A stretch of 64,000 nt of DNA from Acanthopleura granulata (taxonomy: Eukaryota; Mollusca; Polyplacophora; Chitonida; Chitonidae), in contig JABBOT010000012.1 of NCBI GenBank assembly GCA_016165875.1, positions 9,514,805-9,578,804 of the forward strand. Reading direction: 5' to 3'. A model generated the notes under the pieces. The model was not told the DNA's origin and made no database searches. It worked only from the letters and a program-made list of their open reading frames with translations. The translations under genes and the position numbers were made by a program. Below are positions 1 through 12,491 of the stretch, in pieces; position 1 is the first letter of the stretch, and each line of letters begins with the position of its first letter.

Positions 1-87
1 GAGGAAACCGGGTAGAGCCCTGGTGAAACCCACGATCATCCGCAGGTTGCTGGCAGACCTTCCCACGTACGGCCGACCATCTTTCAA
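1..87 (-). repeat. SINE-like repeat (family A), partial
   Basis: It reads, on the minus strand, the family A central part (ACGTGGGAAGGTCTGCCAGC; GGTTTC). It is cut off by the window edge. Confidence 0.7.
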
Positions 88-1837
88 ATAAGATCTATGT
101 ATGAGTCACAGGCTGGATTAAACTACATGTAAGCTTTGATGATTCTTGAGGACAGCAATGCAGATGGCATGTTTACCTTAAAAATCCCCGTGGTTATATG
201 TACAGTGTATCAAAAGGCCTGGTTATCACAAAGGATATCAAGGGCATGAGTTAATGGCTACCGTCAAGGTTGCAAAAAATCGCGTCGGATCCATTAATAA
301 TCGAAAAGACATTTGCCACAGGGATAAATTCTGTTCCGGATCTTGACTTCCATTTGTTTGATTCAAATACTCTAGGGTAAATGTTTGTTAAATATTAAGA
401 GCTTTCATATTCCCTGAATGGATCACTGGGGCATAACCTGTTTTGAAGTAACTGATAAAACAGCTTTGTTTGAAGGCAAAGATTCTGTCCAAGAACTGAT
501 TACCAAAATACACTGATACGTCTTCATGCTTAGAACATTCCTTGCGTCTTCCCGTCATCATTGAAAAGTGTTGACTGCTTCTCTTTTAACGAATCTGTTT
601 ATTTTTATTTTTTTGTATACTTTCATAGTTCTCGGTGTTTTGTGTTAAACGTAGCTTTAAAAACTGGTCTTGCGATTATTGGCTCAGAATGCCTTATTGG
701 TCGACGAATGTCGGTTTTGACGCATATAGACTCCTCTTTCCTATTATGATTTAACGTTCTTAGGTGTTTTGATAAATTACTTAGACTGTCAACTGTTTGC
801 TCCAGTACATAATACATTGAACCAGAAATTTGATTTCTTGTTTCTCGTTAAAATTTCACCTGAGGAAAAAATATTAACAACTGACTGCTTAGAAATCTTT
901 CAAACAAATCTTGTTTCCCAGTGCTGTGGGCATTCCGGTTTCCTAGACCAGTGTAATCTGACCGCCCTGGTCTATTGAAAAAATTCTTTAAAGTATGACT
1001 GTATCAAATACATAAACAAATGGCCCAGGAAAAAGTGGAGTACTTTTTCTGTCAAAATTAAAACAATGGTAAAGACATCAGCTATCGTCATATAGAGTAA
1101 AATTAAAGCATATAAAGATGCAAGGACTTTATTATTGTAATATTATATGTGCAATTTATAGCACAATCCGGATTGTTTCACTCCGCTCGAGAATTGAGTT
1201 GGACAAAGTAGCGAGAGCATATATTGCTTTCGAAGTATATAGGGACAAAGGGGAGGAAATTATGCCACTTACATGACATCAGTATAAAAGTTCTTCATCA
1301 TATATACGCTTTATATATATAAAGAATTTCAAAAGTGCTGTATGTCATAACAACACATTTCAATTTCAGGCTAAGGAATGAAGTGGTTTATTAAAATGAT
1401 TTGTTGTGTCACGGTGTTCCATTTAGAGTAGAACTCCGACAGCTAATTTAGGGATGACTTCTACCTACCCATTTACAGCTGGGATATTTTAGCCAACGCC
1501 TGTGATCATACAAGTCGGGCCTCAAAATCTGTACATGCGGAGGAAAGTTAAGCCTGATTTCCTATCAACACATATAGTCACAATCAAAGCAAAACCATCA
1601 TTAATCCACAGCTCGAGCATATAGATTAAACACACTTAATGCATGGAGATATAAACTCAGACATATAGCTAAATTTTACATACACACAGTTTCTACACCG
1701 GCAGATAAAAGTATACAATACGCATAGTTTACACAATTAAGCTGCAGTTGCAGTCTTACTGGTAAAACTTGCTTCATTATGGGAGAGCCGACAGTTGATG
1801 CTCCAGTTGAGCTTTTCTTTGATCACATCGGATAGAT

Positions 1838-1930
1838 TTATTTATTTGATTTATGTTTTACGCCGTACTTTCAAACAGTTCACTGAAATACGGCGGTGGC
1901 CAGCAGTATGGTGGGAGGAAATCGGGCTGA
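1838..1930 (-). repeat. SINE-like repeat (family A), 3' part
   Basis: Minus-strand copy of the 3' end: AATAAAT-type tail, TACGGCGTAAAAC and CACCATACTGCTGGCC are recognisable, but the centre is diverged. Confidence 0.65.
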
Positions 1931-2784
1931 ATCTGATGTGCAGAAGCGAGGGCGCGAGTGCGATGTGTACGTGCAGGGCTCACAGCTAACACACCTAACC
2001 CTAGTCGCGCCACATATACAAGGATCGGGTCAAGTGTAGTGCCTGTCTTTGACAGGGAATTTCAAGTATAGATTCCCCGCTATTGTTATTCCCGGGGTCT
2101 TGTTGACAAGAAACGGACCATGACGTTCTGGGCGCTCGTTCGTTGAAGATCACTTGTCTTGCATGTACATGCCCATATTGCATATATGCGTGCCAGTCAG
2201 AGTCACGTGGGAGAGTTCGTCAGTTTTAAACCGCGGAATGCTATGCTTTCTTCCTCCCATAACCCTCACCGCCAGATCGTATATAAATGAAAGTTAACCA
2301 TAGCTTTGGACAGCAATCAAATGAAGAATTTTCATTTTGTCATCGAATCGTTTTTCATGGGTTTATATAGGCCAGACAGAAAGTTAATATATATAGTCCA
2401 GCTGAGCATAGCCTAACACTCACGAATCACAGATGTACAGATTAAGTATAAACTCCGCTCCGCAAATGTATATAAACCATCACAGAGGATGATTTATTCG
2501 GATCAGGGATACTTTACAGGAACAGCTTGCCGTGATCTATAACAGTCTATATATAACGAAGGGAAAATGCACGAAGAAAGTAAAGATAGAATGTGACGTG
2601 ATAATTTGTTGTTTGTTTTTCTTTATTTATTTTTTTATTTTTTGCGATCAGTCGTTCCTGTAATTTGAACATGAAAAGGTGTGGGTTTTCTTCAGATGTT
2701 ATTTTACCCAAGGATTATATATGCCTTGTTAGAAGAAACCACCTAATGTTAGAGTGTGGCTTTATTCAGAAGGAGAGAGTAGTG

Positions 2785-2905
2785 CGTGGTATAGTGAGTG
2801 TTTAGAGGCGCTTGCCTTTCAAACGCTAAGACACGCGAGGTGCAAGTTCAAATCCCGGTCTTGGGCGAAGAATTTCGGTATAAAATTCCCCGCTTTCACA
2901 TTTGT
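2785..2905 (+). repeat. tRNA-derived SINE head
   Basis: An A-box-like TGGTATAGTGAG precedes CGCTTGCCTTTCAAACGC (anticodon-arm-like), then a B-box-like GGTGCAAGTTCAAATCCC. It does not fold as a clean tRNA (the acceptor stem does not pair), so it is a SINE head rather than a tRNA gene. Confidence 0.55.
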
Positions 2906-5900
2906 GGAGCAATAAGCTGTTTGTGAGTTAATTTTGACAGTCAACGATTAGGCGAAGACCACCAATCTTCCACAGTGTGTATATGTATGCACGTCACATC
3001 TGGAAAAGTTCGTTGGGACCACCCTTTAATAACCTATACGAGGAAACAAACTACATGCATGGGAACACGGCCCACCCATATCAGAGTTATATTTTATAAG
3101 AGTATAGGAATAACCCGAGCACCAGATTGTGTTGCAATGATATGTGTATACGCCTATAGGTCTACGATTTAACGCATGCTCTTAAATACACAGAGGACTA
3201 CATGCGGATAACGATTTTCAACATGGTCCGTTTGTGTGGAAATGAATATCACAATGCGATAAAGAACGGCTTATACAGTTTATTGATTCTGAAGCCGTTG
3301 CGATTGACAGCCTTTTACAGAGGTTATCCGATTCCGGATCAACGGACAGTCGGTGGAATCCCTGCAGAGTAGGCCTACGCGGCTAATGTGCTGTCAAGCT
3401 GATCACTCAGATTATACTGAGTGGACATGCAGGCATGACATGCATGAAGATATACTCACCCCTAAGAAACTTGTGGTTCATGACGTCAGAGAAACTAGAG
3501 AATAACACAAGATGCAAACATTGTCCTATGCCCTATACCAGTATTTATTTGGACATAGATAGTCTTGTACAGTAATATTCCATGCTGAATATAAATAATT
3601 TAATTTTGTATTAAATATAAACAACTTTAATAAATATCACTCAAACAGAGAGAAATGGTCGGATTTGTCAGTGACTATGTACGACTATATACAACAGGGT
3701 ATTAAAAAGTCCATGGTGTTGACATTTATCGGAATGAGCAGTTGGCATCATTATATCGTTATCACCAGTTATTACTGAAACTGAATGGAGTGGCCTTCAC
3801 TCTTTCGTTGGTCGAAAATATTTTGATTGATACATTTGAGCTTTTACCTTTGAATCATTTAAACAGATTGGGTGGGTGGCATGATCTCAATGTCATAAAA
3901 AAATTCTGCAAGTGATTGAAGACACGATCTCTATTCACTGTGCATGCATATGCTCTGGGTTGCAGCTACCTTGCTTCCAGCTGTTGCCACAATACAGTCG
4001 CAAGGTACGAGTCGAGTAGCACTTTGTGCTTGTTAAAGCTTTTGACCATGAGATGTCGCTGCTGGGTATATATTTGTGGATGTGTCAAAATCGAAGGGTG
4101 CTGTGGCGTATGTCAACGCGGTGCAGGCGAAGTGCTGTGAAACTCCGCTAGGGACACAGCTTATCGCAGCCCCTATACACTGTGTCAGACGGACAACGTA
4201 ACGTAAGTGTGAACTAGAAGTACTTGGCATTTTAAAGTATCAGCGACTTTCTCAGCCGATTGTGATTAATGGCTTTCGGGAGAAGTCTTATTCAAGCTCG
4301 ATCATCGTCCAACTATTGCTGAGGCTGCTGTTGTTGTTGTTTCATTGATCATTTTTGTCGTAGGCTTAGGAAATATGAATGCCCATTTCCCGTGTGAGTA
4401 TCTCAAACTTTTATCGTAATTCGTACTCCATATTCGCCAGTACGGTAATTAAGTTTCTAAACAGTCACTAGAAAATTACTGACCGGGTATATATACTCAC
4501 GTCCGTATATCACCCCTGATTCTCGATTGCCATTGGCTGATCAGACGGGTTAAAATGTTAACATACTCTTGGGCATGACTGCAGTGGACATGGTTTGCAT
4601 GATCTTTCCCGATCTACCGTTGTGTTCAGGAGATGGCAAATTTTGCTTAGTTCAAACCCCAAATGAACATAAAATACATTTATGCCCCACCGCCAAAATG
4701 GAGTATACTGTTACCAAAAGGAGACTTGGTGTTGTCTGCATAAAAACATGCATTTCTTGGCTGCCCTTCATGGATTTTCAATACAGCGTTGAATTCAGAC
4801 ACCCAATTTTTACATTTCTACATTTATGTAAATAAACTAACGACCGTAGTTTGAAAGAAAAGAAAATCATGAAATATCTAGAAAATTGAAACAAAAACAA
4901 CAGCTACATGTATTTAAGATTTTCTTTATTCTGAAAGATCATTATCGATAGTATATTTTAATCCTTCATATGGGCGACAAACTTCATAAGTTTTACGCAA
5001 GGATGTGTGTACTGGTGAAATAACAATGCTAAATATCTCAAGTCAGCCCTTTGTTTTCAGATACAGGATGGAAAACTCAATAAGAGCATGGTTGTTGAAC
5101 ACAAGGATTGTTTTCAGCCTTTTGACATCGTAAAAATGATTTCCTAGCTGAATTCAAACAATCCTGATTTAAGGGGTGGTACGACCTCTTGATCCATTTT
5201 TGGATTTGGATTTAATTTCCTTTAAGGTTTTTCGCAGATGAAGACAGTGCAGAGTACAATGTATGTTCTAATTTATCACTGCTACATCTGTGAAACAGTA
5301 CGATTTTTTTTTTCATGGTCGGCATCATTGGAAAGTTAAAAGGCCAATGTACCAAAACTTCAAGTTTTTTTTTGTAAAGCCTATGCACAGGCCAATGACA
5401 TGTCTGTGCGTGAGTAGTAACACATAATTCTTATGCACAGCTAAAACATGAAAGTTCCGCGCCAGGGATTACTTCACAAAGCAGAAGACCAGTAGTATTT
5501 TCCACTGTCATATTTGGCTTAGCACGGTGACACCGCTGCACATCGCTGACGGTGAAATCACAAGCATTTCCCTCATGAGCTTTCCGTCTTTGTTCCAAAT
5601 GAAACAAAATTTGTCCTCTTATTTTGTTCATAACACAACGATTGTGCCTCTCTTTCAGGCAGCTGCACAGCAAGTATATTCCTCTGATTTTGCCTCATCT
5701 GGATTCATGTCGCATTCAACTTTCAACAACTGTGTCATATAATTTTCTGTACAACACTGCACTGATTCAAATTCGCAGCATGCCGCCAATAAAACTTTCA
5801 GCTGATGGCTGTCTTGCACTCATTACGTCATGAGAGAACATTGTTGCGTTCACATTGTGAGCTTCATTGATAAAATTTGTATTCTTGCACAGCCTCCTTT

Positions 5901-6195
5901 TGAAGAAAGAAACTCGGCCTTACATCTCAAATTAATGACTTTGTTGAACATGTTGCGGAACCAAATAGTCTGCACTTGTGTTTGAATTTAATGAACGAAA
6001 CAACCAGTGTGCAGAATTTTGCATGAACCACTTCGCACAGACAGCATTGCCTTGTGACGTTACATTCCAGTATACGTCATTGTCGGGACTGCATGTCTGC
6101 GGTGGAAATGACTTGCGTAGTTTTTCGTAGCTCATGTTTTTATACGCAAGGATGGTTTTCTGTTTGATAAATATTACATGGACAAAATCATTATC

Positions 6196-6296
6196 TGTGG
6201 GTTAAGAAGAGCACATGGGGATTTAACCCTAGGTGTGAAATTTTAACCCTTTGCCTGCGGCTCAGGGTTTAAATCCCCATATACGCTTCTCAACAT
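6196..6296. repeat. Short foldback (palindromic) element
   Basis: ATGGGGATTTAACCCT on the left pairs with AGGGTTTAAATCCCCAT on the right, with outer pairing around TTAAGAAG/CTTCTCAA. The total is about 100 bp, like a small MITE. Confidence 0.65.
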
Positions 6297-8206
6297 GCAG
6301 ATAACTTTTAATAGTACCATTCATGCCTGTTGGGAAGCATAAGGCTTTTTGTGCTATGCTACAACCAAGGCCTGACATATTAACTCCTGGCTGCAGCAGC
6401 CTAAATACTTTACTGATAGAAATCACAAATAAACTTCTGCAGCTGCACTGTCAGATTGTGATAAATGCTCATATTTTTATCTTTGCTAATCTATTTTTAC
6501 TAGCTTAGCTGAATAGAAGTCTCTCTGTTTAATAGTTCAAATAATACTATACATGTAGTATGCCTTATTTGAGAAAATCATTTAAATAAACAAGTCTTGA
6601 CTTTACCCACACTTGCACCAGCAGTTTTAGTATTTATTTTCATTCAGAAAAACTCACGAACAGATATTTGTTAGGATTTACCCACTTGCATCCTTTGTGT
6701 TAAGACTGATGTCTTATGAACGACAAACTGTCATGTGCTCTAGCTGCTACAGTGAGGGATCTTGAGTTAATAAACTGGACTTTAGCAAAGTAGAGGATGC
6801 GAATTTTGACAGTGTTATATTAGATGCAAATCTGGACAAGAAAAGTCAATTGATTTATTTAGCATTACATGTTGGAGGTGCCCTGAAGGAAGATAGACAC
6901 TTATGTTACACGTATCTTTAAAGGAAAGCCATTCTGACTTGATATTTGTAACTTTTGATGCAGAACTTTTTTTTTTATTGCTCTCAATGAACAAGTGTGA
7001 TTTTCTAACCATTTTTTTTTATTTTATAATGAATGGAAGAGTTACATGTGTGTACCCGTCGACCTAGATTCAAATCTTAATCTGCAATTGTAAATATTTT
7101 TGCACAAATTCTTTTCATTCTTCAGTGGTTCATGGGTGTAGTTGAAAATGTATTTTGTAGGATTAAATCAGAGATGTTCATGAGAAACTGTCTTGAAAGC
7201 CTTGTATCGTGGCTCATGCAGGTGTTACCCTAAATGACCTGAAATATCATCCATGACAAAATTGCTCATATTTCCTCATTCTGAGAGTTCTATTGGCTGT
7301 ATAAATTTGTTTTCTGGTATGTTTGGTAGGTAGGATGATATCCTACTGGAAAAATGTATAGTTCAGCTGCAAATGTAGCACTTTATCGCATTTGTTTGCC
7401 TGTGAAAATGTGCATTTTGGGGTGAAATTTAAAGTGATAGGCCAGAATGATTTGGAAGCACCTCGGATGTTATAGGTGTTTGGCTTTATAGTCAGACTTC
7501 AACTGACCATCCCTATCACAATACGGCTGTAATATCACCACAGTGGTGCCATAAATCAATTTTTGAGTTGACCAATATGGTCACACCTGTTAGAAAATCA
7601 AACATGGGAAAACGTGACATGGTGGCACTTCTTCTGGGAACACCTCTAGGTGCCTCTGTTATTTATCCTGTTAGTAACTTCATGCCGATTGAGGTAATGC
7701 CTCTTGCACCTGCAGTATTATGTTCCATTCACCGTTCACATCATGACATAACAAATGATTTTTGTTAAAGTCTGTAAGTTGTTTAGGTTTTTAACGATAA
7801 TGAAACAAGTACACTTGTTTTTTTGTAAACAGCCTGCAAAAGGAATGCTGATGTAATGGGCAAAAATGTCCTTGACAATCTAAAATTGTAGATTTTACTT
7901 GTAGAAAGCAAACTGCAATACTGTACATGTCAGGACACTGGGTATACATATTAAAGGTATGTGTTTATTAAATATCAGCTGTTAGATTTGAGTGACAAGT
8001 TGACGACTTTTTAAAGGGGTTGTAATACTGTTCAGAGGTTTGGTTACTTTTGGTTGTATTTTTATGCTACATTGTGCACGGAGAGAAGAGGCCTGAATAT
8101 CCACCATGCAAGCAAATACAATGTGTACAGATACCACAAATGGCCAAGTCAGGCAAAGTGGAAACTGTGTACTCTGAGGCTGGAAGAGATACTATTTTAA
8201 TAACCT

Positions 8207-8356
8207 AGAGCCCATTTTACAAAGAAATTGGAACATATAGCACCAGTATTCTTTCAATTCAAGTGTAACCATCATGGCGACATATCTCTAGAGTATTTGT
8301 AGTCATGATTATATAACTTGTTATATAACTTATACACCCTGTTTGTAAAACGGGCC
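8207..8356. repeat. MITE-like foldback element
   Basis: The left end GAGCCCATTTTACAAA is the near-complement of the right end TTTGTAAAACGGGCCTC, about 150 bp overall. There is no coding capacity. Confidence 0.6.
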
Positions 8357-10918
8357 TCAGGACTCTCATCAGGTACTTTATTACAGAGCTTTTATATTTC
8401 AGTTCCACTCTTTCCACATTTCAACCCTCATTGCTATTATGAAATATGTCAGTTAGCCAGTGCTTAATTGTTATTGGCTGTAAGCACTTGGTAAATCCTG
8501 TACCAGCATGACTCGGTATGGTCGTTTTAGAAATGTTTTAAGTACATATATTTATAAGGTTATGACTACCTTCAGTACAATCTAATGAGCTATTTATTGT
8601 CTAAATAATACAAACAGTTACAAATAGTTGACCTTCACCCATATGTGATGTGATGTGATGAATTCAGATGTACCATACACATTACATAAAATACACTCAT
8701 ATTTGTAGATGTGAGGAATCCTTTCACTTCTAGAGCAATTTGGTCTAAGTATGAAAAGTTCATATACATGCAGATTCCTGACAAAGATTCCACTGCATTA
8801 ACCATTAGATTGTCTACGCTTGCACTTGATTTATACGTATATACTTGCCTACTGTGTACAGAGATGAGGCCATCCTTAAAAAACTGTTTGTTGGGAGTAA
8901 CCCGACTCTGTGAGAAAGAATAGGGAAGGTTGGTAATGAATTCTTTTTTTTTTCATTCTGCCTCTTGAAAAAGAATTTAACATGGAGAGAAATAAGAAAC
9001 ATTTCATCAAAATACCCATAAAAACTTTTCAGTTGGCCCTTTTCCGAAGGGCTGGTTGGTTTATGCCCAACAAACATATCTTGTAGGATGGCCTGAGCCT
9101 GTTGCCTGCTCATTGCTTAATCACAAAAGATACATGTACGTTCATATGCTCACAGAGTTGTCTGGTGTACAGTGTACGGGTAGGTATGTTATTGAACTGT
9201 ACATGAATGTAAATGTTGATGACCAAAAGGTTGGAAGAATGGCCTGAAAGGACGCACCCCTTCCCGTATGCATGGACACTCTCATTTTAACTTTGAACAA
9301 AGAACTCAAACAGTTAGCCACAGGTGTTTTTTTTTTCCAATAAAAATTGCTGTGTATACATTTGAGTTTGTCATGAAGTCATGTGGCACCTCAGCCAGGT
9401 GGGATAATACTACAACAATGTTAATTAATGTCAGATGCCCTGCCATATTTATTTGGACTGGTGCATTGTGGTGGAAGCTAGGACCTACGTCAAATGGCCT
9501 AATTTTAGACCACCTTTTGGTCGTTGATGTGTAAGATTGCATTTTGCAGCTGGTTTGGTTAGGCTGAACAGCGGGAGGTTTGTCAGGTTACAAACTGGCA
9601 AGGTTCAGTGGTTTACCTCTGGGCGCTTACTAGCAAACCAGATGGCTATCATACAGTGTACAAGTATGAATGAAACATTCATGAGTATGGCTTAAGTAAG
9701 TGTCAAATAATGAAAGCAAATTGTGTTATGGTTAGAATTAATTGAACACACTTTTAACATTGTAATGTTGTTTTATAGGTACATTCAGGTCAAAGGCATT
9801 ATTTTATTTAAATTATGCATAGCAGCAGCTGTGAAATGATAGAAACCGGTGGAAGATTGAACTTTTGGGAAAAAGGTATGAAAAAAAAGAATACTGATTC
9901 TTGGAATGTGTTTGATATCTCAACCATTGGGCAGATGTGTAATTATATATTTATATATTAATAATATCAAGCCTAAGAGAAGCCTAAATAAATATTTCCA
10001 ATGCAAACTAAAGTAGCTAGAATAATAAAACTTAAAGGAAACCCATCATTAAAGTAAAGTGTTTTAAGATAAAGAAAACCTGTAAGATGAAAGCATATGA
10101 TAGGCCATATATAAGTCATTATTTAAAAAATTTAATAACTTTTCTTTCAATCTGAAATGTCAGAAATTTTATTCACAGTTACTAACCTTGTTAAATTAAT
10201 AGGAAATGGTTGCAGCTGACTAGGCCGACTGTTTAGGCCTACATTTAGGCTACAGGGACTCATGGACATAGGTTTTTCTCTGCCAAGGGAATAAGCATGT
10301 TTACATGTGTATATTCCGCTCAATCTGTGTAAACATGCATGCAACTCACAGACTTTCTTCTTCCAGTAAATAGCAATAAATACACTGTACAACCCACAGT
10401 TTAACATCCTGAGTTTGTGAGGTTGTGGCAAAATACCAAATAGTGTACAGTGTTATACTACCGGATGTGATTAGGCCTACATATGTCTTTGAACAAGGAA
10501 GAAAGTCATATTAACAGGTTTTTGAATGTCACTATCACAAAGCGTAAAAATTGAGTTTTATGTCCCCAATACGATGAAAAGCTTGAAAAATTGAGATTTT
10601 CCTTGTTTTGCACGCCATTGGCATTTGTCTGAAATGAAAACCTGATGTAGCTAACATACACGTGGACATTCATGTACAGATATGCACTTCATATTGATGG
10701 AAGATGTGGTCTTCAACAAACACAGGGCTGTGCAAAGCAGTCCCAGGAGGGTTGTCAACTGCTTAATGCTGTCGTCAAGGTCTCTGGAACAAGAAGAGTG
10801 TGGGAATCAACAAATTGTGTGCCTGGGGTTTGAACGCAGCACCTTGAGTAAACTAGTGATTGAAGGCAAACGCTTCATGACACAGTCACAGCTCTGTTCT
10901 TGTCTTTCTAGTCAACAG

Positions 10919-11060
10919 TAGTCTTGATATCTTGTAAATGAGATCACAGATGCAACAAATCACAATTATTTTCTGTTTCTTACCCGAAATAATGTCTTTT
11001 TTTTTTATAAACTTGACCTTGAATGCAATTTGGGTTATTAAGAAAAAATGACGAAATATG
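10919..11060 (+). repeat. Direct repeat, copy 1 (pairs with 11850-11995)
   Basis: Shared words include ATCACAGATGC, CTGTTTCTTACCC, AATGTCTTTTTTTTTT and AACTTGACCT, with moderate divergence. It belongs to a set of duplicated segments around exon 1. Confidence 0.75.
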
Positions 11061-11094
11061 CTATAGCCATAGCTAACAAACTCCATTGTTTCCT

Positions 11095-11315
11095 TTTCTC
11101 AGGCAAACTCATCTGACCTTTATACTTTCATTATTGTTACCTTGATTCTCTGGAGGTATAATAGCATACTTTCATCCTAAATGGCAGTTTTGTGTAAATG
11201 ATTGTACTTTGACTATGTGCATCAAGTTTTTCTGTTATAAGTACTCACAACTGAGTTAACTTTTTCCAGATTTTGTCGTTTCTCAGTTCTATTGCAAATC
11301 TGGAAGATTAATGCT
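11095..11315 (+). repeat. Direct repeat, copy 1 (pairs with 13888-14108)
   Basis: About 220 bp closely matching 13888-14108 (for example GATTCTCTGGAGGTATAAT and ACTGAGTTAACTTTTTCCAG). The two copies bracket coding exon 1. Confidence 0.9.
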
Positions 11316-12286
11316 GTCCCTTTCATTGTATACATGTACATCTAGGCAGTTATCATTTATATATGAAAGCTGAGGGGTTTTTCAGGTTTCTCTGTTTTAA
11401 ACTTTTCCTGTTTGCCTTAATTGGAAACCCTGTAGTATGATCAGTTGCTTGATCTATCTGATTTCTGGTAATACTGTGACAGCTGGGAGGGTTGTGGTGA
11501 TCGACTGCTGTAGTAGATCTACTTTTACTGTGATTTTAAACCTCAGTGTCTACAATACTCACATGTTACAAATCTTTGTACCTGGAGGCGGCCGGCTTAT
11601 TCATCTCTGGAAAAGTTGACAAGATCTGAATGCTCTTTAATACACGTCAGTTGAAAAGAACTCTCAGATGTACATGTAAGCAACTTGCCGCCGATTCAGT
11701 GAAAGAATATGGGTGCTATATACTGCTTTCTAGTCTTTGTGAACAGCATTTGAAAAGAATTAATATGTATGAGGATATACTAAGGTAAGATTCACAAGGA
11801 CCTGATAGCTCCCCAGGGAAAGGTCACTGTTAATTCATTGTTTGTGCCTCAAGCATGACCTTCTTGTCAAAATCACAGATGCTACAAGTCACCATGATTA
11901 TCTGTTTCTTACCCTAAGTAATGTCTTTTTTTTTTTTTGTGAACTTGACCTCGAATGTAATTTAGGTTAATAATAAAAAATGACCAAATACGTTTTAGCT
12001 ATATGGGTAAAATTTTAGTTTATTTCCCAGTAATATTTACAGGAGCTGTTTGCTGTACATGCAACAAATGTTTTCTTTCTGAACTGTAAATACTTGTGTG
12101 ATTTTCAGGATACAAGGATATACATGAGGTTAAGAGAAACAAGCAATTTGGTATCAGTGGCCTATAGTCTTGCAGAAGTGAATGAACTTTTGTTGAGGCC
12201 AGCATTGAAGTGAACATGTGACACTGAGAAGGTGAGTGTATGTGTTTGTGTGGCCTATTTTAACACCTGTCCCACTGTGTCCACAG

Positions 12287-12491
12287 AGACTGTCGGCCAG
12301 ATGACAGAGTTATGACACTGAGGACATGGCGCTTCTGCTGGGTACTCGCTGCTCCTTCCACCAGCGCTGGTGCAAGTGTCTGCTACTGACGTGTGGCTTG
12401 CTGTTACTCGTTATCTGGACAAGTTTTGCCTCTGCTGGTGATGACAACCATGCTGAATCTGCAAACAGGGCACCAGCGTGGGAGACTCTGG
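12287..12491 (+). CDS. SLC24A5-like: NCKX exon 1: 5' UTR tail, signal peptide
   Basis: Coding starts at ATG 12326, the first in-frame Met after a TGA at 12302-12304, in a good context (G at -3, G at +4). It encodes residues 1-55: a basic N-terminus, a hydrophobic core ([13 protein letters not shown]) and an ASA/G signal-peptidase site at 37/38, then an extracellular linker. The donor is G|GTGAGA at 12491/12492, phase 1. A likely acceptor (GTGTCCACAG) ends at 12286, so at least one noncoding 5' exon is probably further upstream. One candidate is 12109-12231 (acceptor ATTTTCAG, donor AAG|GTGAGT), but the 55-bp intron that would follow is very short. Confidence 0.82.
12301..12389 (+). promoter_or_regulatory. 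Two upstream ATGs/uORFs before the NCKX start
   Basis: ATG at 12301 opens a 4-codon uORF ending with TGA at 12313-12315. ATG at 12312 opens a 25-codon uORF in another frame that overlaps the main start and stops at 12387-12389. If the transcript includes 12287-12325, both could lower initiation at 12326. The ORFs are seen directly; the regulatory role is inference. Confidence 0.4.

Larger units (their letters stand above)
1..12286. other. Upstream region, no gene recognised
   Basis: It contains only short ORFs without recognisable domains, SINE fragments (1-87, 1838-1930, 2785-2905), two small foldback elements (6196-6296, 8207-8356) and segments duplicated again downstream (10919-11060, 11095-11315). 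The NCKX promoter and first noncoding exon are probably here but could not be placed. Confidence 0.6.

Noticed and set aside
2785..2905. tRNA gene
   Set aside because: A- and B-box-like words are present, but no proper cloverleaf or acceptor stem; treated as a SINE head.
5431..6135. Two neighbouring minus-strand ORFs that might be pieces of a transposase
   Set aside because: They are in separate broken frames and no catalytic motif or known transposase pattern could be identified.
12232..12286. 55-bp intron between a candidate 5' UTR exon (12109-12231) and coding exon 1
   Set aside because: The splice signals look acceptable, but the length is below what is usual for introns in such genomes; the exon is mentioned only as a possibility.
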